Part shown: positions 15,737-24,298 of the stretch, piece after piece | Numbering within the stretch: the stretch's first letter is position 1 | How the letters are laid out: every line of letters starts with the position of its first letter | Assembly: GCA_003221455.1 (NCBI GenBank) | Contig: QHRX01000008.1 | Coordinates: 1 to 37,051, forward strand | Length of the DNA: 37,051 nucleotides | From: Candidatus Rokuibacteriota bacterium | GTDB taxonomy: Bacteria; Methylomirabilota; Methylomirabilia; Rokubacteriales; CSP1-6 | Direction of reading: 5' to 3' | Notes under the pieces: generated by a model | Seen by the model: the letters and a program-made list of their open reading frames with translations, nothing else | What the model was told of the DNA's origin: nothing | Databases searched by the model: none | Position numbers and translations under genes: made by a program

Positions 15737-16717
15737 ATGTTCGAGGTGCTCGAAGGCGGCATCCAGACGACCGTGCAGGATTACCCGGGCCGGGTGGGCT
15801 ACCTCGACCTCGGCACGTATCCGGCCGGGCCGATGGACCACTTCGCCTTCCGGATCGCGAATCTCCTCGTGGGCAATCCCCAGGGCGCCCCCGCGCTCGA
15901 AGTCACGGCGGGCGGGCTCAAGGCCCGCTTCCACGACTCGCGGGCGGTGGCGATCACCGGCGCCGACATGCAGCCGACGCTCAACGGCACGCCGGCGCCG
16001 CTCTGGGAGACCTTCGCCGTCGGCCCCAACGACCTGCTCGAGCTGAAGTTCGTCAAGGGCGCCGGGCTCCGGGCCTATGTCGCCGCGAGCGGCGCCTTCG
16101 ACGTCCCCGAGTACATGGGGAGCCGTGCCACCTTCACGGTCGGGGGGTTCGGGGGCTTCGAGGGCCGGGGGCTCAAGAAGGGCGACCGGGTCCGACTGAA
16201 GCCCGCCGGCGCTCCCGCCGGGCAGGTCGGGCGCCGGCTCCGGACCGATCGCCGGCCCCAGCACGGGACGCACTGGGAGATCGAGGCGATGCGCGGGCCC
16301 CAGGCGGACCCCGACTACATGACCGCGGCGGACATGGACTTCTTCTTCAGCCATGCGTGGAAGGTGGACCGAAACTCGAACCGGATGGGCGTGCGCCTCG
16401 AGTCGCACAAGTGGCAGTGGGCGCGGAAGAGCGGGGGCGTCGCGGGCGGGCATCCCTCCAACATCCTCGACAACGGCTACGCCGTGTGGACGGTCAACGT
16501 GTCCGGGGATCAGCCGATCATTCTCGTCGCGGACGGGCCGAGCCTCGGCGGGTTCATCTGTAACGCCACGCTCATCTACGCCTCCAGCTGGAAGGTCGGC
16601 CAGCTCATGCCCGGCCGCGACACGATTCGGTTCAAGGAGGTCACCATCGACGAGGCGACCGCACTGGCCGCCTCGATCGACGAGGCGATCGCCGAGCGGT
16701 CGATCGAGAGGAGGTAG
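15737..16717 (+). CDS. Biotin-dependent carboxyltransferase subunit 2 (PxpC/AHS2 family)
   Basis: 326 residues, AHS2 (KipA/PxpC) family. The opening FEVLEGGIQTTVQDYPGRVG and the segment LGTYPAGPMDHFAFRIANLL are hallmarks, followed by ALEVTAGG and AVAITGADM. A late stretch GGHPSNILDNGYAVWTVNV also fits the urea carboxylase/5-oxoprolinase group. In E. coli PxpBC with PxpA performs ATP-dependent cleavage of 5-oxoproline; in urea carboxylase the equivalent domains transfer the carboxyl group from biotin. Because a biotin carrier and a biotin carboxylase follow in the same run, the second model is attractive. It starts at ATG preceded by GGAAGGAG, 16 bases after its partner. Confidence 0.9.
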   Translation: MFEVLEGGIQTTVQDYPGRVGYLDLGTYPAGPMDHFAFRIANLLVGNPQGAPALEVTAGGLKARFHDSRAVAITGADMQPTLNGTPAPLWETFAVGPNDLLELKFVKGAGLRAYVAASGAFDVPEYMGSRATFTVGGFGGFEGRGLKKGDRVRLKPAGAPAGQVGRRLRTDRRPQHGTHWEIEAMRGPQADPDYMTAADMDFFFSHAWKVDRNSNRMGVRLESHKWQWARKSGGVAGGHPSNILDNGYAVWTVNVSGDQPIILVADGPSLGGFICNATLIYASSWKVGQLMPGRDTIRFKEVTIDEATALAASIDEAIAERSIERR

Positions 16718-16721
16718 CGTC

Positions 16722-17483
16722 ATGACGGCCAGGATCGACATCAACGCCGACATGGGCGAGAGCTACGGGCGCTGGACGCTCGGCCACGACGACGAGCTCA
16801 TGCCCTTCCTCAGCTCCGCCAACATCGCGTGCGGCTTCCATGGCGGCGATCCGCACGTGATGCGGCACTCCGTCCGCCTCGCGAAAAAGCACGGCGTCGC
16901 CGTAGGCGCCCACGTCTCGTTCCCCGATCTCATCGGCTTCGGTCGCCGGCGCATGCAGATCTCGCCGCAGGAGCTGAAGGACTACGTCGAGTACCAGGTC
17001 GGCGCCCTCCAGGCGTTCGCGGCGGCGGAGGGGGCGCGGGTCGAGCATGTCAAGCCCCACGGGGCGCTGTACGTGATGTGCACCGAGGACGAGGCGTACG
17101 CGCAGGCCGTCTCGGAAGCGGTGAGGGAGCTGGGCGAGGGCCTGATTCTCCTGCTGACCGGCGAGCGGGTGGCCGCCGCCGCGAGGCGGGCCGGCGTGCC
17201 CTTCGTGATGGAGGGGTACATCGACCTGGACTACGATGCGAAGGGCTCCCTCATTCTCGAGCGGGCCAAGAAGGCGCGGGATCCTGAGGACGTGGCCGCC
17301 CGCGCGGTCACGCTGGCCACCGAGGGCAAGGTGCCCGTCCGCGACGGCGGCTGGCTGCCGCTGGGCGCGCGGAGCGTCTGCGTGCACGGTGACGCCGATA
17401 ACGCACCGGCCATCGCGCGAACGGTCCGGGAGCGGCTCCTCAGGGCGGGTGTCGAGGTCGCGCCCTTGCGCGCTCTCCTCTAA
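16722..17483 (+). CDS. pxpA: 5-oxoprolinase subunit PxpA (LamB/YcsF family)
   Basis: 253 residues; the track ORF is trimmed to the ATG at 16722, which has GAGGAGG upstream inside the end of pxpC-like. Family hallmarks are INADMGESYGRW at the N-terminus, SANIACGFHGGDPHVM, and GAHVSFPDLIGFGRR, followed by VKPHGALY. LamB/YcsF proteins have a polysaccharide-deacetylase-like barrel and act with PxpB/PxpC to hydrolyse 5-oxoproline at the cost of ATP. Here the gene stands between the carboxyltransferase subunits and biotin genes, so it may hydrolyse a carboxylated lactam or amide. Confidence 0.93.
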   Translation: MTARIDINADMGESYGRWTLGHDDELMPFLSSANIACGFHGGDPHVMRHSVRLAKKHGVAVGAHVSFPDLIGFGRRRMQISPQELKDYVEYQVGALQAFAAAEGARVEHVKPHGALYVMCTEDEAYAQAVSEAVRELGEGLILLLTGERVAAAARRAGVPFVMEGYIDLDYDAKGSLILERAKKARDPEDVAARAVTLATEGKVPVRDGGWLPLGARSVCVHGDADNAPAIARTVRERLLRAGVEVAPLRALL

Positions 17484-17509
17484 TTCCTCACCACGGGGGG
17501 CGAACGGGT

Positions 17510-17737
17510 ATGGCGAACAGCGTCGATGTGGTGGCTCCGGTTCCCGGCCTCGTCGCGAACGTCGTGGCGAAGGTCGGAGCGACGGTGGCGGCAGGCGACC
17601 CGGTCGTGACGCTCCAGGCGATGAAGACCGAGATCGCCGTGGAGTCCGAGCACGCGGGCACGGTCGAAGCGGTCCTGGTGCGGGAGGGTCAGGAGGTCGA
17701 TCTGGGAGCCGTCCTGGCGCGGGTGCGCACCGCGTAG
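17510..17737 (+). CDS. Biotin carboxyl carrier protein (stand-alone biotinyl domain)
   Basis: 75 residues, a complete biotinyl/lipoyl attachment domain without the long linker of AccB. The biotinylation motif is AMKTE with the target Lys at residue 39, and the flanking strands VVAPVPGLVANVVAKVGATV and HAGTVEAVLVREGQEV form the usual barrel. AMKTE differs from the common AMKME at one position but keeps the target lysine. It lies nine bases before the biotin carboxylase gene and presumably shuttles carboxybiotin from that enzyme to the PxpB/PxpC-like subunits. Confidence 0.93.
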   Translation: MANSVDVVAPVPGLVANVVAKVGATVAAGDPVVTLQAMKTEIAVESEHAGTVEAVLVREGQEVDLGAVLARVRTA

Positions 17738-17746
17738 CGTCCGGGC

Positions 17747-19129
17747 ATGCCCTTCGACACGGTGCTGGTCGCCAACCGCGGCGAGATCGCCGCGCGGGTA
17801 CTCCGCGCCTGCCGCGAATCGGGCCTCCGCACCGTCGCCGTGTGCTCGGAGGCCGATCGCGACAGCCCCTATACGCGCCTGGCCGACGAGGTGCGTGAGA
17901 TCGGCCCCGCCAAGGTGGCCGAGAGCTACCTGAACCTCGACCGGATCCTGGAGGCGGCACGGGCCACGGGGGCGGGGGCCATCCACCCCGGCTACGGGTT
18001 CTTCGCCGAAAACAGCTCGCTGGTCCGGAAGATCGAAGAGGCCGGCCTGGCGTTCATCGGACCGTCGAGCGCCAGCATCGCGCTGATGGGCGACAAGCTG
18101 GCGGCCCGCCGCACGGCCACCGAGGCCGGGGTCCCCATGCTGCCGGGCACGGAGCGGGTCGACGGGGTCGAGGAGGCCCGCCGCCTCGCCACCGAGGTCG
18201 GCTTTCCGCTCGTCCTGAAGCCCGCGGGCGGCGGCGGCGGCATCGGGATGGCCATCGTGCGCGACGCGGCGGGCCTCGAGCGCGCATACGCGACCGCCTC
18301 GCGCCTCGGCCAGCTGACGTTCGGCAACCCGGCGGTGTACCTGGAAGCGCTCCTGCCCGAGGCCCGCCACGTCGAGGTCCAGCTCATCGCCGACGACCAT
18401 GGCCACTACGTCCACCTCGGCGAGCGGGAGTGCTCCCTCCAGCGACGATACCAGAAGCTGATCGAGGAAGCGCCCTCCCCCGCGGTCGACGACGCCCTCC
18501 GGCTGGAGATGGCCGCGGCGGCGCTCCGGCTGGCTCGCGCCATCGGCTACCGCAACGCGGGCACCGTCGAGTTCCTGCTCGGGCCCGACCGCCGCTTCTA
18601 CTTCCTCGAAATGAACACCCGCATCCAGGTCGAGCATCCCGTGACCGAGATGGTGACCGGGATCGATCTCGTGCGAGAGCAGATCCGCGTCGCGGGCGGG
18701 CTGCCGCTCAGCTTCGGGCAGGACGATGTGCGGCCACGCGGTCACGCGATCGAGTGCCGCGTCTACGCCGAGGATCCGGAGCGGAACTTCATGCCCTCGC
18801 CCGGCCAGGTCAAGGCGTTCCGTCCGCCGCTGGGCCCCGGCACCCGTCTGGACGGGAACGTCGAGGCGGGGATGCAGGTCTCGGTCCACTACGACCCGTT
18901 GCTGGCCAAGCTCATCGTCTGGGATCGCGACCGCCCGCAGGCCACCGCCCGGATGCGGCGAGCCCTCGCGGAGCTGGTGGTCGAGGGCGTCCGCACGACC
19001 CGCGATCTGCTGTCTCGGATCCTCGAGGCGCCGGAGTGGCGGGCGGGACGGCTCCACACGCGGCTGCTGGAGGAGGAGCTCCTGCCGCGGTTCAAGGCGG
19101 CCCCGCTCGGGTCTGGGTCCGCACAGTGA
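17747..19129 (+). CDS. accC: Biotin carboxylase
   Basis: 460 residues, full length for a biotin carboxylase subunit. It shows the N-terminal domain VLVANRGEIAARVLRACRE, HPGYGFFAEN, the ATP-grasp glycine loop KPAGGGGGIGM, HVEVQLIADDHG, GERECSLQRRYQKLIEEAPS, FLEMNTRIQVEHPVTEMVTG, and the C-terminal GHAIECRVYAEDPE. It catalyses ATP- and bicarbonate-dependent carboxylation of biotin on the carrier protein. The genomic partner is the AHS1/AHS2 pair rather than AccA/AccD, so it is probably part of a urea-carboxylase-like complex instead of acetyl-CoA carboxylase. It is the last gene of the block. Confidence 0.95.
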   Translation: MPFDTVLVANRGEIAARVLRACRESGLRTVAVCSEADRDSPYTRLADEVREIGPAKVAESYLNLDRILEAARATGAGAIHPGYGFFAENSSLVRKIEEAGLAFIGPSSASIALMGDKLAARRTATEAGVPMLPGTERVDGVEEARRLATEVGFPLVLKPAGGGGGIGMAIVRDAAGLERAYATASRLGQLTFGNPAVYLEALLPEARHVEVQLIADDHGHYVHLGERECSLQRRYQKLIEEAPSPAVDDALRLEMAAAALRLARAIGYRNAGTVEFLLGPDRRFYFLEMNTRIQVEHPVTEMVTGIDLVREQIRVAGGLPLSFGQDDVRPRGHAIECRVYAEDPERNFMPSPGQVKAFRPPLGPGTRLDGNVEAGMQVSVHYDPLLAKLIVWDRDRPQATARMRRALAELVVEGVRTTRDLLSRILEAPEWRAGRLHTRLLEEELLPRFKAAPLGSGSAQ

Positions 19130-20225
19130 GGGGACGAGCGTCGGTCCGCCGCCCCACAGCGTCGGAATGCGGTCGACCAACTCGTTAGGCTTCTGAACCG
19201 TTCACGAGTGGACCCTGCCGTGGAAGCGTGATCGCGTCTCGACATCGATACTCGCGGCCGCTCTGAAGGGACGCAGGCCGGAGGCGATCGTCCCGCCGGG
19301 CACGTCGGGCGCGCTGGCGAGGTGCGCCTAGACGCGGGGGGGAGACGAACGATTATCCGTCCCACCGCGCCGAGCTTTTCTCAGCTCGGCTTCGCGGCGC
19401 CGGCGCGCGAGACGCCGGAGTCGCCGAACAGCGCGATTGGTCTTGGAGTGCGTCGCCATGCAACCCCACCCCCTCGAAGAGGAAGGACGTCAATTGCGCT
19501 CCACAGTAGCATGGTTGAGGACCCGTGAGGCACGCGCCTCCCGGCATGCTTCTCCGTGATGAACGCGGCTGGCGCCGATAGGCGCGACCGGGCTCGGCAT
19601 TTGATCGGACGCCATGGCTGGTCGCTCAGCGCCCAGGCGCCCGACTCTCCCGTCGAGGAGCTCGCGGGGCAGGTCGTGCCGGCGTGCTCGGCCCCTGATA
19701 CCCTCCTCTTCCCCTCGCCTTCGTAGCAGGATCTCGATCTCCACCTGCGTCTGACCCGGCAGCCGCTCGGGTCGGCGCGGTTCCGCTATTTTTCGCGGTG
19801 AATTCACCCTAAAATACGGCGTCGAGACAGGTCCCGGATCGCCAAGCGCGGCGTCAGACAGGGTTGAGCGTGCTGCACTCTGGCCCGTGAGCAGCTGGGC
19901 CGGAGGATGGTATCTGAGGGTGCTACCGCGTGCCAGTCAGGGGTCGTGGTCAACGTGGCTCACACATTCGTTTCGTTACGGCTGGCCACGCCGAGCCATG
20001 CTCCTCTGGCGCACGCACCGCTGTCCGAACGGGGAACTATTCTATCGTTCGAGTGGGCGTCTGACTGTCAGACGGCGTTGGTCTGGAGGCAAAGCTGGGA
20101 GTACGCGAGGAAGGGATTGCCGATCATCGGTCTTCATGCTGACGGGCGTGTGTGTAGCTCGTGACGACCCAAGGTCGAAATAGAAGAGGGCGTGCGTCGC
20201 GCCCGTTCAGACGTCCTTACCGGAG
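19130..20225. other. Long intergenic region without a convincing gene
   Basis: About 1.1 kb after the biotin carboxylase. The listed ORFs here (e.g. 19322-19528, 19490-19807, 19887-20183) have no recognisable motifs, and overlapping ORFs of similar size occur in several frames. The composition is more mixed than in the neighbouring genes. It contains an AT-rich palindrome near 19.8 kb (listed separately). It could be decayed coding sequence, a regulatory RNA region or an old insertion point. Confidence 0.5.
19787..19816. promoter_or_regulatory. AT-flanked palindrome GGTGAATTCACC
   Basis: A perfect 12-base palindrome GGTGAATTCACC (19797-19808) sits between TATTTTT on the left and AAAATA on the right, which are complementary to each other. 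It could be an operator, or a terminator-like hairpin. It is a conspicuous AT-rich island in GC-rich DNA, with no adjacent gene to assign it to. Confidence 0.35.
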
Positions 20226-20990
20226 ATGATCCTGGTCGCGCTCGTGCTCAGCCTCCTCGTCGGGCTGTCGCTCGGACTCCTCGGTGGCGGCGGCTCGATC
20301 CTCACGGTGCCGATCCTCGTGTACGTGGCCGGCGTCCCGGCCGCGGCCGCCATCCCGATGTCGCTGGTTGTGGTGGGCCTCGTGAGCGTTCTTGGCGCCA
20401 TACTCTACGCGCGGGTCGGACTCGTGCGGGTCCGGGCGGCGCTCCTGTTCAGCGGCGCGGGGGTGCTGGGTGCGCTGCTCGGGGCTCGCCTGACGCGGCT
20501 CCTCCCCGAGCGCTGGCTGCTAACGCTGTTCGCGATCCTGATGCTCACCGTCGCCGCGTCGATGGCCCGGAAGCGGTCTGAGCCGGCCGGGGACCGCGAG
20601 TCCCGGCCCACCGTGATGCTCGGGGTCGGTTTCGGGGTCGGGCTGCTCACGGGGTTTCTCGGCATCGGGGGCGGCTTCGTGATCGTCCCCGCGCTGCTGT
20701 GGGCGGGCCGGCTGCCGATGAAGGTGGCGATCGGGACGTCCCTGACGGCGATCGCGTTCAGCAGCGCCGCCGGCCTGCTCGCTCACCTGGAGGAAGCGCC
20801 GATCGACTGGCGCCTCACCGCCGAGTTCGCGGGATGTGCGGGAGCCGGTATGGTCGTGGGTCAGCTGGGCGCGCGCCGGGTGTCGGCCGATCGCCTCCGC
20901 CAGGGCTTTGCCTTGCTGGTCGCCGTCGTCGGCGTCGTCATCTTGCTCCGGCAAGCCACCCTGCTCAGTGGCGCGGGCAACACGCCGTGA
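20226..20990 (+). CDS. Sulfite exporter TauE/SafE family membrane protein
   Basis: 254 residues, highly hydrophobic, with about eight membrane helices. The duplicated family motif is present: first copy LSLGLLGGGGSILTVPILVY and second copy GLLTGFLGIGGGFVIVPALL, each with the Gly-rich turn typical of TauE/SafE (COG0730). These permeases export sulfite, sulfoacetate or other organosulfur anions. It starts at ATG after CCGGAG. The next genes encode a thiosulfate-dehydrogenase-like cytochrome and a DsrE-like protein, so a role in sulfur compound traffic is supported by context. Confidence 0.92.
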   Translation: MILVALVLSLLVGLSLGLLGGGGSILTVPILVYVAGVPAAAAIPMSLVVVGLVSVLGAILYARVGLVRVRAALLFSGAGVLGALLGARLTRLLPERWLLTLFAILMLTVAASMARKRSEPAGDRESRPTVMLGVGFGVGLLTGFLGIGGGFVIVPALLWAGRLPMKVAIGTSLTAIAFSSAAGLLAHLEEAPIDWRLTAEFAGCAGAGMVVGQLGARRVSADRLRQGFALLVAVVGVVILLRQATLLSGAGNTP

Positions 20991-21125
20991 CGAGCATGCC
21001 CTTCCCGCGGGACTTGAATCGGGGATCGAGGCCCAGGCCCCCACGCCCAGCGGTGCCCGGGTCGTCGCGATGGCCTTGGCGGCTCGCGCGGCGACGCCCG
21101 ACGGCCGTGACCGGAGGATGAGGGG

Positions 21126-21977
21126 TTGAGCCGGCAAGGCGCCGTCGCCGCGATCCTCGCCCTCGGCCTCCTCGGCGGGGCGGTGACTGTCGGGGTCGGT
21201 CAACCGAGCACCGGGCAACCCGCCCTACCATCGAAGGATCGGCTTCCGGGCCCCGCGCCGGACGAGGTTCCGGACGGACCACTGGGAGCGTCGATCCGGT
21301 ACGGCGAGAGGATCCTCACGCAGACTCGGGTCTACGCGAAGGAGTACACGGGGAACGGGCTGAACTGCACGAGCTGCCATCTCGACAAGGGGCGGAAGGC
21401 CTATTCCTCGCCGTGGGTCGGGACCTGGGGCGTCTTCCCCGAATACCGGAGCCGGAACGCGAAGGTGAACCTCCTAGAGGACCGCGTCAACGATTGCTTC
21501 GAGCGCTCGATGAACGGCCGGCCCTTGCCGCGCGACGGCGAGGAGATGCGCGCGATCCTCGCCTATATCTGGTGGCTGTCCAGGGACCTGCCGGTCGGCG
21601 TGGAGCCCCCGGGGCGCGGATTCGTGAAGCTCGCGCCGGTCGGCCCGACGGTCAAGGGTCGTGGCGAGGCGGTGTACGTCGCGAAGTGCGCCGTCTGTCA
21701 CGGTCGCGATGGTCAGGGGCTCACGAGCCCGAGCGGGGACTACCTGTTCCCCCCGCTCTGGGGGCCACAATCGTTCAACATCGGTGCCGGTATGGCGCGC
21801 CGGAACACGGCGGCGGCCTTCGTCAAGGCGAACATGCCGTACGGACAGGACGGAACGCTCACCGATCAGGAGGCGTACGACGTCGCGGCGTACTTCACGG
21901 AACAGCCGCGACCCGACTTCCCGAGGAAGGACGAGGATTGGCCGAAAGGCGACAAGCCCCCGGACGCCCGTTACTAG
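21126..21977 (+). CDS. tsdA: Dihaem c-type cytochrome, thiosulfate dehydrogenase (TsdA)-like
   Basis: 283 residues. The start is TTG at 21126, supported by GGAGG eight bases upstream; an upstream ATG stops after three codons. A signal peptide (VAAILALGLLGGAVTVGVG) directs it to the periplasm. Two haem c motifs are present: CTSCH and CAVCH. The first domain has the TsdA pattern after the haem site: SPWVGTWGVFPEYRSR, then NDCFERSMNGRPLP. TsdA oxidises two thiosulfates to tetrathionate, or works in reverse. The second cytochrome domain is shorter and may be the electron outlet. Adjacent TauE/SafE and DsrE-like genes strengthen a sulfur role. Confidence 0.88.
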   Translation: MSRQGAVAAILALGLLGGAVTVGVGQPSTGQPALPSKDRLPGPAPDEVPDGPLGASIRYGERILTQTRVYAKEYTGNGLNCTSCHLDKGRKAYSSPWVGTWGVFPEYRSRNAKVNLLEDRVNDCFERSMNGRPLPRDGEEMRAILAYIWWLSRDLPVGVEPPGRGFVKLAPVGPTVKGRGEAVYVAKCAVCHGRDGQGLTSPSGDYLFPPLWGPQSFNIGAGMARRNTAAAFVKANMPYGQDGTLTDQEAYDVAAYFTEQPRPDFPRKDEDWPKGDKPPDARY

Positions 21978-22108
21978 AGCCCGCGCCTTCGGCCCTAGCG
22001 CCCCTGCGCTCCCCCGAAGCTCCCGTTCTCACCGCCATTCGAGGACCGCAGCAGCAGGATCCGGCTCGCGCGCGGAGACGCCGGGATCAGCCGAGGCCCG
22101 GGCGCCTG

Positions 22109-22137
22109 TTGACAGTCGCCGGCGTGTAGTCTAGAAG
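22109..22137 (+). promoter_or_regulatory. Candidate sigma-70 promoter for the DsrE-like gene
   Basis: TTGACA (22109-22114), a 17-base spacer, and TAGAAG (22132-22137; four of six matches to TATAAT). The predicted start of transcription is ~115 bases before the DsrE-like ATG, so the gene may be expressed separately from the cytochrome gene upstream. Confidence 0.45.
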
Positions 22138-22259
22138 ACTCGTTAGCGCCTTCGGGGGACGAAGGAGGGCGTCCGCCGATGCGCGCGTCCCGGTCGCTTT
22201 CCCACAGCACAGCAGTATCCATCCAAACCCCTGACGCGAGACATCTGGAGGAGGCCGAA

Positions 22260-22931
22260 ATGGACGACGACACGAGACTTCAGGGCAACCGCCGCGACTT
22301 CCTGGGTCTGGCGGCCACGGTTGCCGCCGCTGGCCTTGGCACCATGGTCCCCGGCACGACAGCTGTCGCTGCAGCGGACGGTCCGAACACTGACTTCACG
22401 CGCTGGCTCGACAGCATTTCCGGCAAGCACCGACAGCTCTACGACATGCCCGAGGCCAACCAGGGGATGGGGCTCGTGTGGTCGTGGGCGTTCTTCACGA
22501 CCGGTCCGGAAGCCTTCGGCGTACCCGAGAGCGATCTTGGCGTGGTGATGGTCCTGCGCCATGGCGCTCTTCCGCTGGCGCTCACCGATTCGGTCTGGGC
22601 CAAGTACAAGCTGGGTGAGGTGTTCAAGATCGAAGACCCGGACACCAAGGCGCCCGCTGTCCGCAACCCGTTCTACCTCAAGCCAGGCGCCCTCCCCGTG
22701 CCGGATGCTGCTCTCCAGAAGCTCATCGCACGGGGCGTCAAGGTGGGCGCGTGCAATCTGGCCATCACGTTTTACAGCGGCATGGTCGCTCAGAAGACGG
22801 GCATGAAGCACGAGGACGTGAAGAAGGACTGGACCGACGCCGTGCTGCCCGGGATCCAGGTCGTGCCCTCCGGCGTGGTCGCGTGTAACGGCGCGGTGTC
22901 ACGCGGCTGCGCGTATGTCTTCGCCGGGTGA
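22260..22931 (+). CDS. Tat-exported DsrE-family protein
   Basis: 223 residues from ATG with GGAGGAGG upstream; the track start at 22179 is an extension without support. The N-terminus has a twin-arginine signal, NRRDFLGLAATVAAAGLG, ending after AVAAAD. The mature part has the DsrE/DsrF-like fold: LGVVMVLRHGALPLALTDSVW, an intervening region with Cys in GVKVGACNLAITFYSG, and a C-terminal VACNGAVSRGCAYVFAG. Cytoplasmic DsrE proteins carry sulfur on a cysteine; this subgroup is periplasmic. With TsdA-like cytochrome and TauE/SafE it suggests periplasmic sulfur oxidation. Which Cys is functional cannot be decided here. Confidence 0.83.
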   Translation: MDDDTRLQGNRRDFLGLAATVAAAGLGTMVPGTTAVAAADGPNTDFTRWLDSISGKHRQLYDMPEANQGMGLVWSWAFFTTGPEAFGVPESDLGVVMVLRHGALPLALTDSVWAKYKLGEVFKIEDPDTKAPAVRNPFYLKPGALPVPDAALQKLIARGVKVGACNLAITFYSGMVAQKTGMKHEDVKKDWTDAVLPGIQVVPSGVVACNGAVSRGCAYVFAG

Positions 22932-23043
22932 TCCCGACTCGCCGACTCGGGGCGTTGGCGCACGGAGGTCCGCCGCAGGCATCTTCGACTGAAACAGGCG
23001 GTCGGTCGCGTTCGTGGGGACCCGCTCACTGTGCGTCAGCTGA

Positions 23044-24279
23044 CTACTCACGTAGTGCTCGGCATATCGTAGCGACGGCGGCGTCGTCCGAGCGCGGAAG
23101 CGCCAATGGGCTTGGCAGTGCGGGGGGCACGTATTTGATCCCAGTCCCGGTCACGATCAACACGATGCGCAGGTCCGACGACAAGTCCCGGCGGTCCTTC
23201 AGCACGCCGAGCGCGCTCACGGCGGCGGCGGCTTCTGGCGCGACCCACACACCCTCCAGTCGAGCCAACAGGCGCTGCGCATCGGCGATGGCCGCCTCGC
23301 TCACGGCGATCGCGCCGCCGCTCGTTGCGCGGAGGACCTCAAGGATCTGGCGGCCCGCAAACGGGGCCGGCACCCGCAGGCCGGCGGCAGACGTGACCGG
23401 ATGCTCCCAGGGCGTCGTCGTTGCCGCCTTCTCGAGCCACGCCCTCACCACCGGCGCGCAGCCCTCGGCCTGGACCGCGACGAAGCGCGGGAGCGGGCGC
23501 TGGAGCCAGCCCATCGCCCGAAGCTCCTCGTACGCCTTGGCGATCCCCAGGAGGCCGGTTCCGCCTCCCGTCGGGTAGATGAGCAGATCGGGCGTGGTCC
23601 ACTCGAGCTGCTCCGCCAGCTCGAGTCCGATCGTTTTCTTGCCTTCGAGACGATAGGGCTCTTTGAGGGTCGAGAGATCGAACCAGCCCAGCGCGGCGGC
23701 ACTCCCCGACACCACTTGACCGGCGGTGGCGATCGACCCCTCGATCGTGAACACGCGCGCGCCAGCGATCAGCGCCTCGGCGACCGCGGCGGCGGGGGTC
23801 TCCCGCGGCACGACGACAGCCGCGCGAAGTCCCGCGCGCGCCGCGTACACCGCCGCCGCACCGCCGGCGTTGCCCGCCGACGGGATCATGACCCCCCTCG
23901 TCCCCAGGCTCCGCGCGCGGGTGATCGCCATGCTGAGTCCGCGCGCCTTGAACGTGCCCGTGGGATTCTGACCCTCGTCCTTCGCCCAGAGATGGCGGAG
24001 GCCGAAGTGTGCGGCAAGGCGCGGAAGCGGGAGTAAGGGCGTCCCTCCCTCACCGAGCGTCACCGGCTCCTCGTCGGGGAGAAGCGGCAACAACTCGCGA
24101 AATCGGTACATCCCCGGCACGCGAGCGCTTAGCTGGTCTCTCCTGACATGCGCCGCCACCTGGCCGAGGTCGTAGCGGACGGCGAGCATCTGGCCGCACG
24201 TGCCGCAGACCGTCGCCACGCGGGTGGGATCGTGCGCGTGTCCGCACCGTGTGCACTCGATATGCGTGACGAACCTCAT
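23044..24279 (-). CDS. thrC: Threonine synthase-like PLP-dependent enzyme
   Basis: 411 residues when started at the ATG of MRFVTHIECTRCGH; the track's 479-residue version runs into the permease remnant upstream. A four-Cys zinc ribbon (CTRCG...CGTCG) opens the protein. The PLP fold follows: VTLGEGGTPLLPL, then KDEGQNPTGTFKARG with the Schiff-base Lys, IPSAGNAGGAAAVYAARAG, and the phosphate-binding YPTGGGTGLLG. This is the threonine synthase type that converts O-phosphohomoserine to threonine; related enzymes (2,3-diaminopropionate or cysteate synthases) share these motifs. It stands alone on the minus strand. Confidence 0.87.
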   Translation of the reverse strand: MRFVTHIECTRCGHAHDPTRVATVCGTCGQMLAVRYDLGQVAAHVRRDQLSARVPGMYRFRELLPLLPDEEPVTLGEGGTPLLPLPRLAAHFGLRHLWAKDEGQNPTGTFKARGLSMAITRARSLGTRGVMIPSAGNAGGAAAVYAARAGLRAAVVVPRETPAAAVAEALIAGARVFTIEGSIATAGQVVSGSAAALGWFDLSTLKEPYRLEGKKTIGLELAEQLEWTTPDLLIYPTGGGTGLLGIAKAYEELRAMGWLQRPLPRFVAVQAEGCAPVVRAWLEKAATTTPWEHPVTSAAGLRVPAPFAGRQILEVLRATSGGAIAVSEAAIADAQRLLARLEGVWVAPEAAAAVSALGVLKDRRDLSSDLRIVLIVTGTGIKYVPPALPSPLALPRSDDAAVATICRALRE

Positions 24280-24298
24280 CGCGGCGTCCCGGGCCCCG

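Noticed and set aside
19323-19457. Minus-strand 44-residue Arg-rich ORF (MATHSKTNRAVRRLRR...)
   Set aside because: Purine-rich leader but low-complexity basic sequence; not enough to claim a gene.
19887-20183. Overlapping ORFs of 98 and 85 residues
   Set aside because: Several frames are open at once, no signal peptide, motif or ribosome binding site that favours one.
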